Origin: Polyangium mundeleinium
GTDB taxonomy: Bacteria; Myxococcota_A; Polyangia; Polyangiales; Polyangiaceae
Reading direction: 5' to 3'
Assembly: GCF_028369105.1 (NCBI RefSeq)
Contig: NZ_JAQNDO010000001.1
Location: 3,713,001 to 3,777,000 of the forward strand
DNA length: 64,000 nucleotides
Part shown: piece by piece, positions 7,617 through 16,132 of the stretch
Numbering within the stretch: the stretch's first letter is position 1
Layout of the letters: each line of letters starts with the position of its first letter
Made by a program: the position numbers and the translations under genes
The notes under the pieces: model-generated
Seen by the model: only the letters and a program-made list of their open reading frames with translations
Told to the model about the DNA's origin: nothing
Databases searched by the model: none

Positions 7617-9944
7617 ATGAACCGCCGTCCTCTTCGTCCAGGTCTTCCGGGCGTCTTCGCTGCCACCTCCGCCCTCGTCTTCCCCGGCCTCGTCACCGTC
7701 GCCGTCTCCGGGTTCGTGGCCATGGGTTGCCTGGACCGACCCATCGACACCGTCGATCCGCGCATCACCTCGACCATCGTCGAGGTCGTCCCGCACAGCG
7801 GCGTCGACAAGATCGACATCGTCCTCGGCATCGACAACTCGGCCTCTATGGCCGACAAGCAGCAGATCCTCGCCCAGGCCGTCCCCGACCTCGTCGAGAG
7901 CCTCGTGAACCCGCCGTGCATCGACGAAGCTGGTTTGCCCCTCGCGGAGGCGGCGCAGCCGAAGAGCCCCAAAGAGGATTGCCCCAAGGGTTCGCGTCGC
8001 GAGTTCGAGCCCGTGCTTGACATCCACATCGGCATCGTCTCGTCGAGCCTCGGTGGTCACGGCGGCGGGCATTGCCCCGACCTCCAGTCCGACCTGAGCT
8101 GCGCCAACGAGAAGGTTTCGAAGAACGATCGGGGTCAGCTCGTCTCGCGCGCCGATCCCTGCGTCGCCGGCGAGGTTGTCCCGACGTACGCCGACAAGGG
8201 CTTCCTCGCGTGGGATCCCGAGGAGAAGCTGAACCCGCCGGGCGAGACGAACCTCGGCACCCTCGACGGCGTCGAGCCCGGCCTCGTGCCCGCGCTCGCC
8301 GACATGGTCAGCGGCACCGGTCAGGTCGGCTGTGGCTACGAGTCCCAGCTCGAGAGCATCTACCGCTTCCTCGTCGACCCCGAGCCGTACGACACCATCG
8401 AGGCGTCGTCGGGCTACGTGAAGGTGAGCGGCAGGGACGACACACTGCTCGATCAGCGCAAGGACTTCCTCCGCCCCGACTCGCTCGTCGCGATCCTCAT
8501 GCTGAGCGACGAGAACGACTGCTCGATCAAGGAGACCGGCTTCTATTACCGCGCCTCGCACACCGACGCGATGCCGCGCCCGCGCGCCGAGTGCGCGGCC
8601 GATCCGAACGACAAATGCTGCACCTCCTGCGGCCTGAAAGCCCCCGAGGGTTGTCCCCCGGATCCGGGATGCTTTGACGCCCAAGGAAACGTCATGTTGC
8701 TGACGAAGTCCGAAGATCCCGTCGACCTGCGTTGCTTCGACCAGAAGCACCGGTTCGGCGTGGACTTCCTCTATCCGACGGACCGCTACGTGAAGGCGTT
8801 CTCGAGCCCCGAGATCACGACCCGCAGCGGCGAGATCGTGGAGAACCCGCTCTTCCCGAAGGCGCGCCCCGCCGAGGGCGTGCCCGTCGTGCGCACGCCG
8901 GACCTCGTCTTCCTCGCCGGCATCGTCGGCGTGCCGTGGCAGGACATCGCCCGTGATCCCGCGGACCTCACGAAGGGCCTCAAGAACTCGCGCCAGCTCG
9001 CCGAGGACGGGACCTGGGACGTGATCCTCGGAGACCCCGCCAAGGGCACCTTGCCGACGGATCCGCTCATGCACGAGTCGACCGCCGCGCGCCACGGCCA
9101 GCACCCGATCACGGGCGAGCAGACCGACATGACCCCGGAGTCGCCGCTCGGCAACACCATCAACGGGCACGAGTACGACACGCTGGGCGAAGATCTCCAG
9201 TACGCCTGCATCTTCGAGCTGCCCGAGGCGACCGATTGTTCGAACGATGCGAAGTGCGCCGAGTGCCGCGACGGCACGGCGAACAACCCGCTCTGCGATC
9301 CGGCCGCCCCCACGATGCGCGTCCGCGCCAAGGCCTACCCCGGCCTGCGCCAGCTCGGCGTTCTCCGCGGCCTCGGCGATCAGGGCATCGTCGGCTCGGT
9401 TTGCCCGAAGCAGGTCGAGGACCGCACCTCGTCCGACTACGGCTACCGCCCTGCGATCGGCGCGCTCATCGATCGGCTGAAGAGCAAGATCGGCGGCCCG
9501 TGCCTGCCGCGCACGCTCGACCGCAACGACGACGACGCCGTGAACTGCCTGCTCATCGAGGCGCGCCCGACCGGCGGAGCTTGCTCGTGTGACTCCGATC
9601 ATGCCCGCCTCCCCGTCGCTCCCGAGCACGCGGCCGCGATCGACGAGGCCAAGGCCCGCTCGCCCGAGTCGAACTGGGACTGCTTCTGCCAGATCCCGCA
9701 GCTCGCAGATGAGGAGCTCACCATCTGCCAGAACGACGTCTCGGATGACCCGGTCACGCCCGCCGGCAAGCCCGTCAGCGGCTTCTGTTACGTGGATGCC
9801 TCGACCGACCCGCCCGTCGGCAACCCCGCGCTGGTCGCCCGCTGCGCCGACTCCGAGCGCCGCATGATCCGCCTCGTCGGTGAGGGCGAACCCTCCCAGG
9901 GCGCCACCCTTTTCGTCACCTGCTCGGGCGACTCCAGCCCCTGA
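7617..9944 (+). CDS. Lipoprotein with von Willebrand factor A-like domain
   Basis: A 775-residue exported lipoprotein. ATG 7617 follows AAGGGAG; the signal sequence ends in a lipobox with Cys38 (FVAMGC). The mature part begins with a VWA fold carrying a MIDAS-type DNSAS motif at residues 73-77 (VLGIDNSASM), later LVAILMLSDENDC and other Cys-rich loops. More than 25 cysteines and repeated Asp/Asn loops suggest disulfide-stabilised, metal-binding inserts. Large VWA lipoproteins of this kind are numerous in myxobacteria and their ligands are mostly unknown. The ~200 bp upstream is AT-richer than average and probably holds the promoter. Confidence 0.85.
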   Translation: MNRRPLRPGLPGVFAATSALVFPGLVTVAVSGFVAMGCLDRPIDTVDPRITSTIVEVVPHSGVDKIDIVLGIDNSASMADKQQILAQAVPDLVESLVNPPCIDEAGLPLAEAAQPKSPKEDCPKGSRREFEPVLDIHIGIVSSSLGGHGGGHCPDLQSDLSCANEKVSKNDRGQLVSRADPCVAGEVVPTYADKGFLAWDPEEKLNPPGETNLGTLDGVEPGLVPALADMVSGTGQVGCGYESQLESIYRFLVDPEPYDTIEASSGYVKVSGRDDTLLDQRKDFLRPDSLVAILMLSDENDCSIKETGFYYRASHTDAMPRPRAECAADPNDKCCTSCGLKAPEGCPPDPGCFDAQGNVMLLTKSEDPVDLRCFDQKHRFGVDFLYPTDRYVKAFSSPEITTRSGEIVENPLFPKARPAEGVPVVRTPDLVFLAGIVGVPWQDIARDPADLTKGLKNSRQLAEDGTWDVILGDPAKGTLPTDPLMHESTAARHGQHPITGEQTDMTPESPLGNTINGHEYDTLGEDLQYACIFELPEATDCSNDAKCAECRDGTANNPLCDPAAPTMRVRAKAYPGLRQLGVLRGLGDQGIVGSVCPKQVEDRTSSDYGYRPAIGALIDRLKSKIGGPCLPRTLDRNDDDAVNCLLIEARPTGGACSCDSDHARLPVAPEHAAAIDEAKARSPESNWDCFCQIPQLADEELTICQNDVSDDPVTPAGKPVSGFCYVDASTDPPVGNPALVARCADSERRMIRLVGEGEPSQGATLFVTCSGDSSP

Positions 9945-10044
9945 GCGGACCCGGACGCACCTTCCCGTCACTGCCCTGCGTTGACGCGCGCTCGGTCCCG
10001 GGCGAGACCCGTACCGAGCAGCGCGAAACCGGAGTCTTCACCGC

Positions 10045-11004
10045 ATGGGCACGATCATCCGCCACACCTTCCTGGACTCGAACGGCATCCGCATGCACGT
10101 GACCGATGCGGGCCGCGGATATCCGATCCTCCTCTGCCACGGCTTTCCGGAGCTCTGGTACTCCTGGCGCCGTCAGATCCACGCCCTCGCCGAGGCGGGC
10201 TTCCGCGTCCTCTGCCCGGACCTGCGCGGGTTCGGGGGAACGGACGCGCCCGAGGAGGTCGAGAGTTACGTGATGCGTGAGCTCGTCGAGGACATCCACG
10301 GCCTCTTCGACGCGCTCGGCATCGACAAGGCGGGCGTGGTTGGGCATGACTGGGGCGGCGCGCTCGCGTGGCAGTTCGCGCTGCGTCATCCCGAGCGCAC
10401 CGAGCGCGTGGCGAGCCTCAACACCCCGTACATCCCGCCGGGCCCCCAGGCTCCGAGCCTCATGTACCGCGACGCCTTCGGCCTCACGGACAAGACGTTC
10501 TACATGCGGCACTTCCAGGAGCTGGGTGTCGCCGAGCGCGAGCTCGAGGCCGACGTGCGCGACACGTTCCAGAAGCTCATGCGCCCTGCGAAGTATGCCG
10601 ACTCCCTGGCGTCGTTCATGACCGTGGGAAATGGCTCCTCGCTGCTCGACAAGATCGGCCCCGGCGAGACGTTCCTCTCGAAGATCGACCTCGACACGTA
10701 CGTACGCATCTACAAGCGCACCGGCTTCCGGGGCGGCCTGAACTGGTACCGCGCGATGGATCTCTCGTGGGAGGAGGAACGCGAGCTCCCGTCGGAGATC
10801 GACCTGCCCGCGCTGCTCGTGGTCACGGACAAGGATCCGGTCCTGCGGCCCGAGATGGCCGAGCTTTCGAGGCCGCACGTGAAGAACCTGCGCATCGAGC
10901 GCATCGCGGACTGCGGCCACTGGACGCAGCAGGAGAAGCCCGGCGAGGTCGCGAGTCTGCTCATCGACTTCTTCGGCGACCTGCGCGATCCCGCGATGGA
11001 CTGA
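10045..11004 (+). CDS. Epoxide hydrolase (alpha/beta-hydrolase fold)
   Basis: A 319-residue cytosolic enzyme predicted to open epoxides to diols through a covalent aspartyl ester. The oxyanion motif HGFPELW is at residues 32-38 and the nucleophile is Asp102 in GHDWGG, where a serine esterase would have Ser. The acid is about Asp264 (DKDPVLRP) and the base His292 (DCGHWTQQE). The lid region includes RTGFRGGLNWYR, the usual place of a ring-opening tyrosine. This full set separates it from haloalkane dehalogenases, which lack the lid tyrosines. It stands alone, facing the GMC oxidoreductase gene. Confidence 0.9.
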   Translation: MGTIIRHTFLDSNGIRMHVTDAGRGYPILLCHGFPELWYSWRRQIHALAEAGFRVLCPDLRGFGGTDAPEEVESYVMRELVEDIHGLFDALGIDKAGVVGHDWGGALAWQFALRHPERTERVASLNTPYIPPGPQAPSLMYRDAFGLTDKTFYMRHFQELGVAERELEADVRDTFQKLMRPAKYADSLASFMTVGNGSSLLDKIGPGETFLSKIDLDTYVRIYKRTGFRGGLNWYRAMDLSWEEERELPSEIDLPALLVVTDKDPVLRPEMAELSRPHVKNLRIERIADCGHWTQQEKPGEVASLLIDFFGDLRDPAMD

Positions 11005-11071
11005 CGGCGAACCCAGGTTCGTTGGTGCAGAAACCATCCGCGCGCGTCGCCCGCGAGGCGACGCGCCGTGT

Positions 11072-12634
11072 TCAGGCCGAGCGCGCGATTCGCCGGAATC
11101 TTTCCGCGATGCGCCATGCGATGCGCGTCGCCATGGCCATGATCGGCACCTGCGAGTTCACGCCGATGCTCGTCGGCAGGATCGATCCGTCGGCCACGAA
11201 GAGCCCCGGCAGCTCGTAGGTCTGGCCGTCCGGATCAACGACCCCGCGCCGCGGATCGTTCGCGGCGCGCGCGCTCCCGAGCGGGTGGAACGCCATGCAT
11301 TCGAGGCGGCGCGCGTCGTAGTTCGATCGTTCGAGCGCGAGCGCGTCGTCCATCGTGCGCACCGGATCGGCGCCCGTCACCGACGTGTAGACCTCGCGCG
11401 CGCCGGCTGCGAGCGCCATCTCCGACACGATCGTGATCCCGCGCCGCAGCCGCGTGAGGTCGCGCGGCGCCATCGCGTACGTCAGGATCGGCTCGCGCCC
11501 CGGCCCTGCGCGCACCGTACCTCCGCCCTCGTCGTGCACCATCGCGCCGAACACCGCGAGTCTGCGGACCTCGCGCGCCATGCGCCGGAGCCGCGGGCCC
11601 ACGCCCGGCATGCCCGCCGCGAGCACGTTCACCGAGCTGTACACGCCGACGAGCTTGATCCCTTCGGGCGCGAAATCGTCCGAGTACACGCTTTGCATCG
11701 CGCCGTCCCAGCCGCCGATCTCCTCGTCGAACATCGCCACGCAGCGCACGCCCGGGTGCAACGTCACCCGTCGCCCGAGCTTCTCGCTCGCCCGTCCGAC
11801 GCCGCTCGCCCCGAGCAGGAGCGGCGTGTGCAGCGTCCCGCAAGCGGCCACGACCACCGGCGCGCGCACCACGAACCGGAATGACGGCCGCCCGCCCGCG
11901 CCGCCGAGCAGCCGTCCCTCGACACCTGCCGCGCGCCCGCCCTCGACGAGCACGCGCGTGACGAGCGCGTCCGACACGATCCGCGCCCCGCGCGCGAGCG
12001 CGCTCGGCAGATAGGAAATGTCCACCGATCGTTTCGCGCCTGCGGGGCAGGTGAAGTTGCACCGCGCGTTGCCCTCGCACGCCTCGGCGTTGCGGCGCAT
12101 GGGCTTCATGGTGATCCCGAGTTTTTCGGCGCCTTCGACGAACTTCAGCGTCGATCGCGAGCGGAGCGCGGCCGGCACCTCGCGCACGGAGAGCCTCCGC
12201 TCGACGTCCTCGTAGGCTGGCTCGAGCGCGCGCTCGGAGAGCGCGTCGAGCCCGAGATCGGCGGCCCAGTGATGATGCACGTCGCTCGGGATCCGGAAGC
12301 AGACGCCGCCCGTCAGCAGCGACGAACCTCCCACGGCCCGGCCCATGGTGATCGCGATGATCGGCGTCTGGCCGAGGCCGAACGCCGTGGCCATCCCCGA
12401 CTCGCGAAACAGCCGGCGCAGCGCCTCGCTCGGCCGGAACCGCTGGTACTCCTCGGGCCGGTAATACGGCCCCTCTTCGAGCACGATCACCCGCAGGCCC
12501 GCTTCGGCGAGCAGCGTCGCCACGACCGAGCCGCCCGCGCCGGACCCGACCACGACCACGTCACACGACGCCTCGAAGGGCCCCGACAAATCACGCCCGT
12601 GGACGACGGGTTCGCCCGATGGAAGGTCGCTCAT
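11072..12634 (-). CDS. GMC-family FAD oxidoreductase
   Basis: A 520-residue flavoenzyme. The FAD dinucleotide motif GSGAGG is at residues 30-35, followed by EEGPYY, GRAVGGSS (flavin contact) and a C-terminal GMC domain with CMAFHPLGSAR and GVNSQVPIMAMA, which supply the His/Asn catalytic pair. An internal Cys-rich stretch (CEGNARCNFTCPAGAKRS) matches the ferredoxin-like insert seen in membrane-linked GMC alcohol and sterol dehydrogenases. ATG 12634 overlaps the upstream stop (ATGA), so it is coupled to the small partner. The substrate is probably a lipophilic alcohol; its identity is not determinable here. Confidence 0.88.
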   Translation of the reverse strand: MSDLPSGEPVVHGRDLSGPFEASCDVVVVGSGAGGSVVATLLAEAGLRVIVLEEGPYYRPEEYQRFRPSEALRRLFRESGMATAFGLGQTPIIAITMGRAVGGSSLLTGGVCFRIPSDVHHHWAADLGLDALSERALEPAYEDVERRLSVREVPAALRSRSTLKFVEGAEKLGITMKPMRRNAEACEGNARCNFTCPAGAKRSVDISYLPSALARGARIVSDALVTRVLVEGGRAAGVEGRLLGGAGGRPSFRFVVRAPVVVAACGTLHTPLLLGASGVGRASEKLGRRVTLHPGVRCVAMFDEEIGGWDGAMQSVYSDDFAPEGIKLVGVYSSVNVLAAGMPGVGPRLRRMAREVRRLAVFGAMVHDEGGGTVRAGPGREPILTYAMAPRDLTRLRRGITIVSEMALAAGAREVYTSVTGADPVRTMDDALALERSNYDARRLECMAFHPLGSARAANDPRRGVVDPDGQTYELPGLFVADGSILPTSIGVNSQVPIMAMATRIAWRIAERFRRIARSA

Positions 12635-13146
12635 GGCGCCTGCTCCGGCGCGGTGGGCAGCCGCCGTCGTGCCGTCGTGCTCGGCCGATCGAACCCCGTC
12701 GAGGTGAGCTCTTCGCCCTCCTCGAACACGGCCACGCTCATCGGCACCTTGAAGGCCACGAGCAGCATGGCGAAGAGCCCGAACCGGCTCCGTTCGAGCG
12801 CCTCCAGGTAACCGACCCGCCGTTCGACGGGCAGCCGGCTCATGCGGGAGAAGGCGCCGATCACGAAGAGCGGCATCATTTCCAGGAGCCACGTGAGCAC
12901 CGCGAAACCACGACGCAGATCGCCGCTCGCGCGCCCGACGGAATGGTCGAGCCACGTCGCCGCGCGCTCGCAGACGGCCGAGCTCGCAGGCACGATCGCG
13001 CCCGTTTCGTCCTCGTCCGCATACATGGCCTCTGCGTAGGCGAAGACCACCCGACGCGCCCGGGGCGACAGGCCCCGCACGGGCCAATCGAGCCGATCGA
13101 GCGCGACTTCGGTCCCCGACGGCTGTCCCGAAGCGACGTCCGACAT
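12631..13146 (-). CDS. Small partner protein of the GMC oxidoreductase
   Basis: A 171-residue protein immediately upstream of, and overlapping by four bases, the GMC gene. It has helical regions LSPRARRVVFAYAEAMY and LTWLLEMMPLFVIGAF, then RRVGYLEALERSRFGLFAMLLVAFKVPMSV. That last segment resembles the N-terminal helical region fused to some long GMC oxidases and the small subunit of membrane gluconate/alcohol dehydrogenases. It may help anchor or mature the flavoenzyme. No Tat or Sec signal is visible. The function is inferred mainly from the coupling. Confidence 0.75.
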   Translation of the reverse strand: MSDVASGQPSGTEVALDRLDWPVRGLSPRARRVVFAYAEAMYADEDETGAIVPASSAVCERAATWLDHSVGRASGDLRRGFAVLTWLLEMMPLFVIGAFSRMSRLPVERRVGYLEALERSRFGLFAMLLVAFKVPMSVAVFEEGEELTSTGFDRPSTTARRRLPTAPEQAP

Positions 13147-13220
13147 CGGGCGAAGCCTAGCACTTGTTCGAGAGAATACAGGTTAAAGGGCCGACGAAAC
13201 CATGCGGCGGGGGGACAAAC

Positions 13221-13250
13221 GCAAAACGCCCCGGGATGTCCCGGGGCGTT
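13221..13250 (-). terminator. Rho-independent terminator of the Pro/Glu lipoprotein gene
   Basis: Perfect 12-bp inverted repeat AACGCCCCGGGA / TCCCGGGGCGTT with a 2-nt centre. On the minus strand the stem runs into TTTTGCGTTTG. It lies 31 bp after the stop of the lipoprotein gene at 13281. Confidence 0.9.
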
Positions 13251-13280
13251 CGGCGGGGTGTACTCGCCGAGATCAGGCGA

Positions 13281-13760
13281 TCAGTGGGAGAGGACGCACT
13301 GCGTGACGCAGCTACCGCCGCTGCCGCCCCAGATGCTCACCGTGCCCTTCGGGGCGAGGATACCGCCGCAGGTCGTGACCTCGACGGCGTTCGGCGGGCA
13401 GGGGGGCTCCTCATCCGGAACGCAGACGCACTCCGGCGGGGCGATGATCGACTGAACGCCGCCCGGCGCCTTCACGCTGCACTCCTCGTGCTCGCCAGGC
13501 GGGCACGGATCGTCGCTCGGCGGCTCCTCGACCGGCGGCTCCTCGACCGGCGGCTCCTCCGGCGGGGGCTCGCACTCGCAGGGCGGCGCGACGATGTTCG
13601 ACGCGCTGCCAACGACCGACGGGCACTCGCAGGGAGGCTCGGCGAGCGACTGCTCGCTCTGCCCGACCCGCTCCTCCGTCTCGCTCACGCTACACCCAGC
13701 GGCGAACGCGAAGAGAGAAGCCATCGCAAAGAGCCCGGTGATCGAACGAAGCGTATTCAT
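13281..13760 (-). CDS. Small Cys-rich lipoprotein with Pro/Glu repeats
   Basis: A 159-residue exported lipoprotein. The signal peptide ends FAFAAGC with the lipidated Cys at residue 23. The mature part has paired motifs PPCECPS and PPCECEPPPEE, a tandem PPVEE spacer and further CVCV, CPP and CGG cysteines, closing with GGSGGSCVTQCVLSH. Sixteen or so cysteines suggest a disulfide-knotted surface domain on a stiff Pro/Glu stalk. A related short phrase (SVVGSASNIVAPPCEC, later SIIAPPECVC) is repeated, pointing to internal duplication. The function is unknown. It has its own terminator and a 400-bp upstream region. Confidence 0.82.
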   Translation of the reverse strand: MNTLRSITGLFAMASLFAFAAGCSVSETEERVGQSEQSLAEPPCECPSVVGSASNIVAPPCECEPPPEEPPVEEPPVEEPPSDDPCPPGEHEECSVKAPGGVQSIIAPPECVCVPDEEPPCPPNAVEVTTCGGILAPKGTVSIWGGSGGSCVTQCVLSH

Positions 13761-14162
13761 GAGACGACTCCTACGCGCATTCTCTCGCGCGTCATGAGAA
13801 CTAGAAACCTCGGATACACGTTCCCCGCACAGTCACGCAGCGAGCCGTGAATCCGAATACCTGCGGAGCCCAATTCGGAGTTCCGCGATGACTCTTCTTC
13901 TTACCAGCTCCCCTCCCGGAAGAGCAAGGACTTTCGTTTTCCAGCGCTCTCGATTCGCACAGGTGAGCAGGAATGCGCCGCTGACGCCGTTCCGCACGTT
14001 TGAACTTCCGTAATGGGACCGTCCGCGGGCATCATGAAGAATTTGGCTCTCGTCCCTGCGGCTTCTTTGCAGTTCTTCACGGCCGGCCTCGCGGGGCCTT
14101 CACGAAGCGCGCGCAAGCTTGGATGACGGCCGGTTTCATGGCCCTGGTACTCTGTCATCGCC
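13761..14162. other. 400-bp intergenic region between divergent genes
   Basis: No convincing gene: reading frames here lack the usual codon bias and the region is less GC-rich than its surroundings. It should hold promoters for the lipoprotein (leftward) and the two-component operon (rightward). An inverted repeat TCCGAAT ... ATTCGGA around 13853-13879 could be an operator or small hairpin. Confidence 0.5.
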
Positions 14163-14849
14163 ATGGCGCTCCGCGTGCTCCTCATCGACGACGACGTTCG
14201 GCTCTTCGACCTCCTGTCGAGTTACCTCGACCAGAATGGATTCCACGTGACCGGAGCCCCGGACGGACCCCGCGGGCTCGCCGCGCTGGAAGCCGGCACG
14301 TTCGACGTCGTGCTGCTCGACGTGATGATGCCCGGGATGGATGGGATCGAGGTCTGTCGCCGGATCCGACAGAAAAACACGATCCCCGTCCTCATGCTCA
14401 CGGCGCGCGGTGACGAGACGGATCGCGTCGTCGGCCTCGAGATCGGCGCCGATGACTACGTCGCCAAGCCCTTCAGCCCGCGCGAGCTCGTCGCCCGCAT
14501 CAAGGCCGTGCTCCGCCGGGCCCGCCCCGAGGTCGCCGGCGAGCGGATCGTCGCGGGCGATATCGTGATCGACGTGCCCGGCCGGGTCGTCACGCGTGAG
14601 GGGGAGCTCGTGGAGCTCACGGGCCTGGAGTTCGATCTGCTCTGCGCGCTCGCACGCCGCCCGGGACGCGTCGTGGCCCGCGACGCGCTGCTCTCGGAGG
14701 CGGGGCGTGGGGACGTGATCGTTGGGGAACGAACGGTCGACGTGCACATCTCGCACCTCCGGCAGAAGCTCGGCGACGACCCACGCTCGCCGCGGCTCAT
14801 CAAGACGGTGCGCGGCGTGGGCTACGTACTCGCGAAAGAAAAGTCGTGA
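14163..14849 (+). CDS. OmpR/PhoB-family response regulator
   Basis: A 228-residue transcription regulator. The receiver domain has acidic pocket DDD at residues 9-11, phosphoacceptor Asp53 (LLLDVMMPG), Thr80 (MLTAR) and Lys102 (VAKPFSPRE). The C-terminal winged helix (about 130-225) includes LTGLEFDLLCALARRPGRVVARD and the recognition segment TVDVHISHLRQKLGDD, ending IKTVRGVGYVL. The layout is close to CpxR-like regulators. It is the first gene of an operon and overlaps the kinase start by four bases (GTGA). Target genes are unknown. Confidence 0.94.
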   Translation: MALRVLLIDDDVRLFDLLSSYLDQNGFHVTGAPDGPRGLAALEAGTFDVVLLDVMMPGMDGIEVCRRIRQKNTIPVLMLTARGDETDRVVGLEIGADDYVAKPFSPRELVARIKAVLRRARPEVAGERIVAGDIVIDVPGRVVTREGELVELTGLEFDLLCALARRPGRVVARDALLSEAGRGDVIVGERTVDVHISHLRQKLGDDPRSPRLIKTVRGVGYVLAKEKS

Positions 14850-16132
14850 ATCGTCTGTCGTGTTACGTGCGCGACCGGTTGCAGCGCCGCCTCTTCTTGT
14901 GGTTCGGCGTGGCGATCCTCCTTTCAGGCGTGGCGTTCTCGATCGTGATGCTGCTCGTCTCGGCCCCGGGCGGCCCGGCCTGGGCGCGCGAGATGGGCCG
15001 CGCGCGTGTGTTTTTGGGCGCGCGCTTCGGCGAGGTGTGGAACGACGACCGCGCCCGCGAGGCGCTCGCCCGCGCGATCGCAGACGACCTCGAAGTGAGC
15101 GTGATCCTGCGGAACACGAGCGGCGCCGAGCTCCAGGCGTTCGGCCACGGCTGCGGGCGGAAGGCGTGGACGCTCGAAGCGCCCGCGGTGCGCGAAGGGC
15201 ACAGGCTCGGGTTCGTGACGATCTGCGCCGAGCGTCCGCGCATCGCCGGCCCGCTGCGCTGGCTCGCGCCGCTCGTGGCGGCGGGCATCATCCTGTGGGC
15301 GCTCTCGGGCACGGTGGCGCGCAGGCTCTCGCGCCCGCTCGAAGAGCTCGCGCGCGTCGCGGGCGAGATCGGTCGCGGCAACTATGGCGCGCGGGCGCGG
15401 ATGGGTCGGAACGTCCACGGCGAGGCGGTCGTGCTCTCGATGGCGATGAACGAGATGGCCGCGCGGATCGACCGGCAGATCAGCGACCAGCGCGAGCTGC
15501 TCGCGGCGGTCTCGCACGAGCTGCGCACCCCGCTCGCGCGGATCCGCCTGCTCACGGAGCTCACGCGGGACGGGGTGAACGTGCAGAAGAACCTCGACGA
15601 GCTCGATCGCGAGATCTTCGAGATCGACGCGCTCGTCGGGGATCTGCTCGCGCAGAGCCGGCTCGATTTCACGGCCCTCGCGAAGGAGCAGCTCGATCCG
15701 GTGGAGATGGGCCTGCGCGCGCTCGATCGCGCGGGGATCGGCGCGGAGGCGCTCGTCGTCGAGGGGACCCCCGAGCCCGTCCTCGCCGACCCCACGCTCT
15801 TCGCGCGGGCCCTCGCGAACCTGCTCGACAACGCGAAGAAGCACGGCGGTGGCGTGGTCGCGCTGCGGATTACCGGGGCGCCCGGCGCGGTCGCGTTCGA
15901 GGTGGAGGACGCGGGCCGTGGCCTCGATCCGGGTGAAGAGAAGCGGATCTTCGAGCCGTTTTACCGGCGTCCGGACGAGAAGGCGCGGGAGCAGGGCTCG
16001 CTCGGGCTCGGGCTCGCCCTGGTCTTGCGGATCGCCGAGGCGCACGGCGGCCGCGCGCGCGCGGCGAACCGGGAGGAAGGCGGCGCGCGGATCGGGCTGG
16101 AGTTGCCCGCTGCCCCGCGCCAAACGGCGTGA
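14846..16132 (+). CDS. Membrane sensor histidine kinase
   Basis: A 428-residue partner of the upstream regulator, starting GTG 14846. Membrane helix 1 is at about residues 18-40 (LFLWFGVAILLSGVAFSIVML) and helix 2 at about 133-153. The periplasmic loop of ~90 residues contains two Cys (GHGCGRKAW, TICAER). A HAMP segment (SRPLEELARVAGEIGRGNYGAR) leads to the H-box SHELRTPLARIRLL near residue 223 and an HATPase domain with N-box NLLDNAKKHGGG, EDAGRGLDPGEEKRIFEPFYR and GLGLALV. All catalytic boxes are intact. Architecture resembles CpxA/RstB-type envelope sensors. Confidence 0.93.
   Translation: MNRLSCYVRDRLQRRLFLWFGVAILLSGVAFSIVMLLVSAPGGPAWAREMGRARVFLGARFGEVWNDDRAREALARAIADDLEVSVILRNTSGAELQAFGHGCGRKAWTLEAPAVREGHRLGFVTICAERPRIAGPLRWLAPLVAAGIILWALSGTVARRLSRPLEELARVAGEIGRGNYGARARMGRNVHGEAVVLSMAMNEMAARIDRQISDQRELLAAVSHELRTPLARIRLLTELTRDGVNVQKNLDELDREIFEIDALVGDLLAQSRLDFTALAKEQLDPVEMGLRALDRAGIGAEALVVEGTPEPVLADPTLFARALANLLDNAKKHGGGVVALRITGAPGAVAFEVEDAGRGLDPGEEKRIFEPFYRRPDEKAREQGSLGLGLALVLRIAEAHGGRARAANREEGGARIGLELPAAPRQTA

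Noticed and set aside
7167-9971. 934-codon minus-strand frame under the VWA lipoprotein
   Set aside because: Length comes from GC bias; no domain, signal or start, whereas the plus strand has a lipobox and MIDAS motif.
9916-11037. Minus-strand 373-codon frame over the epoxide hydrolase
   Set aside because: Shadow of a gene with intact catalytic residues on the plus strand.
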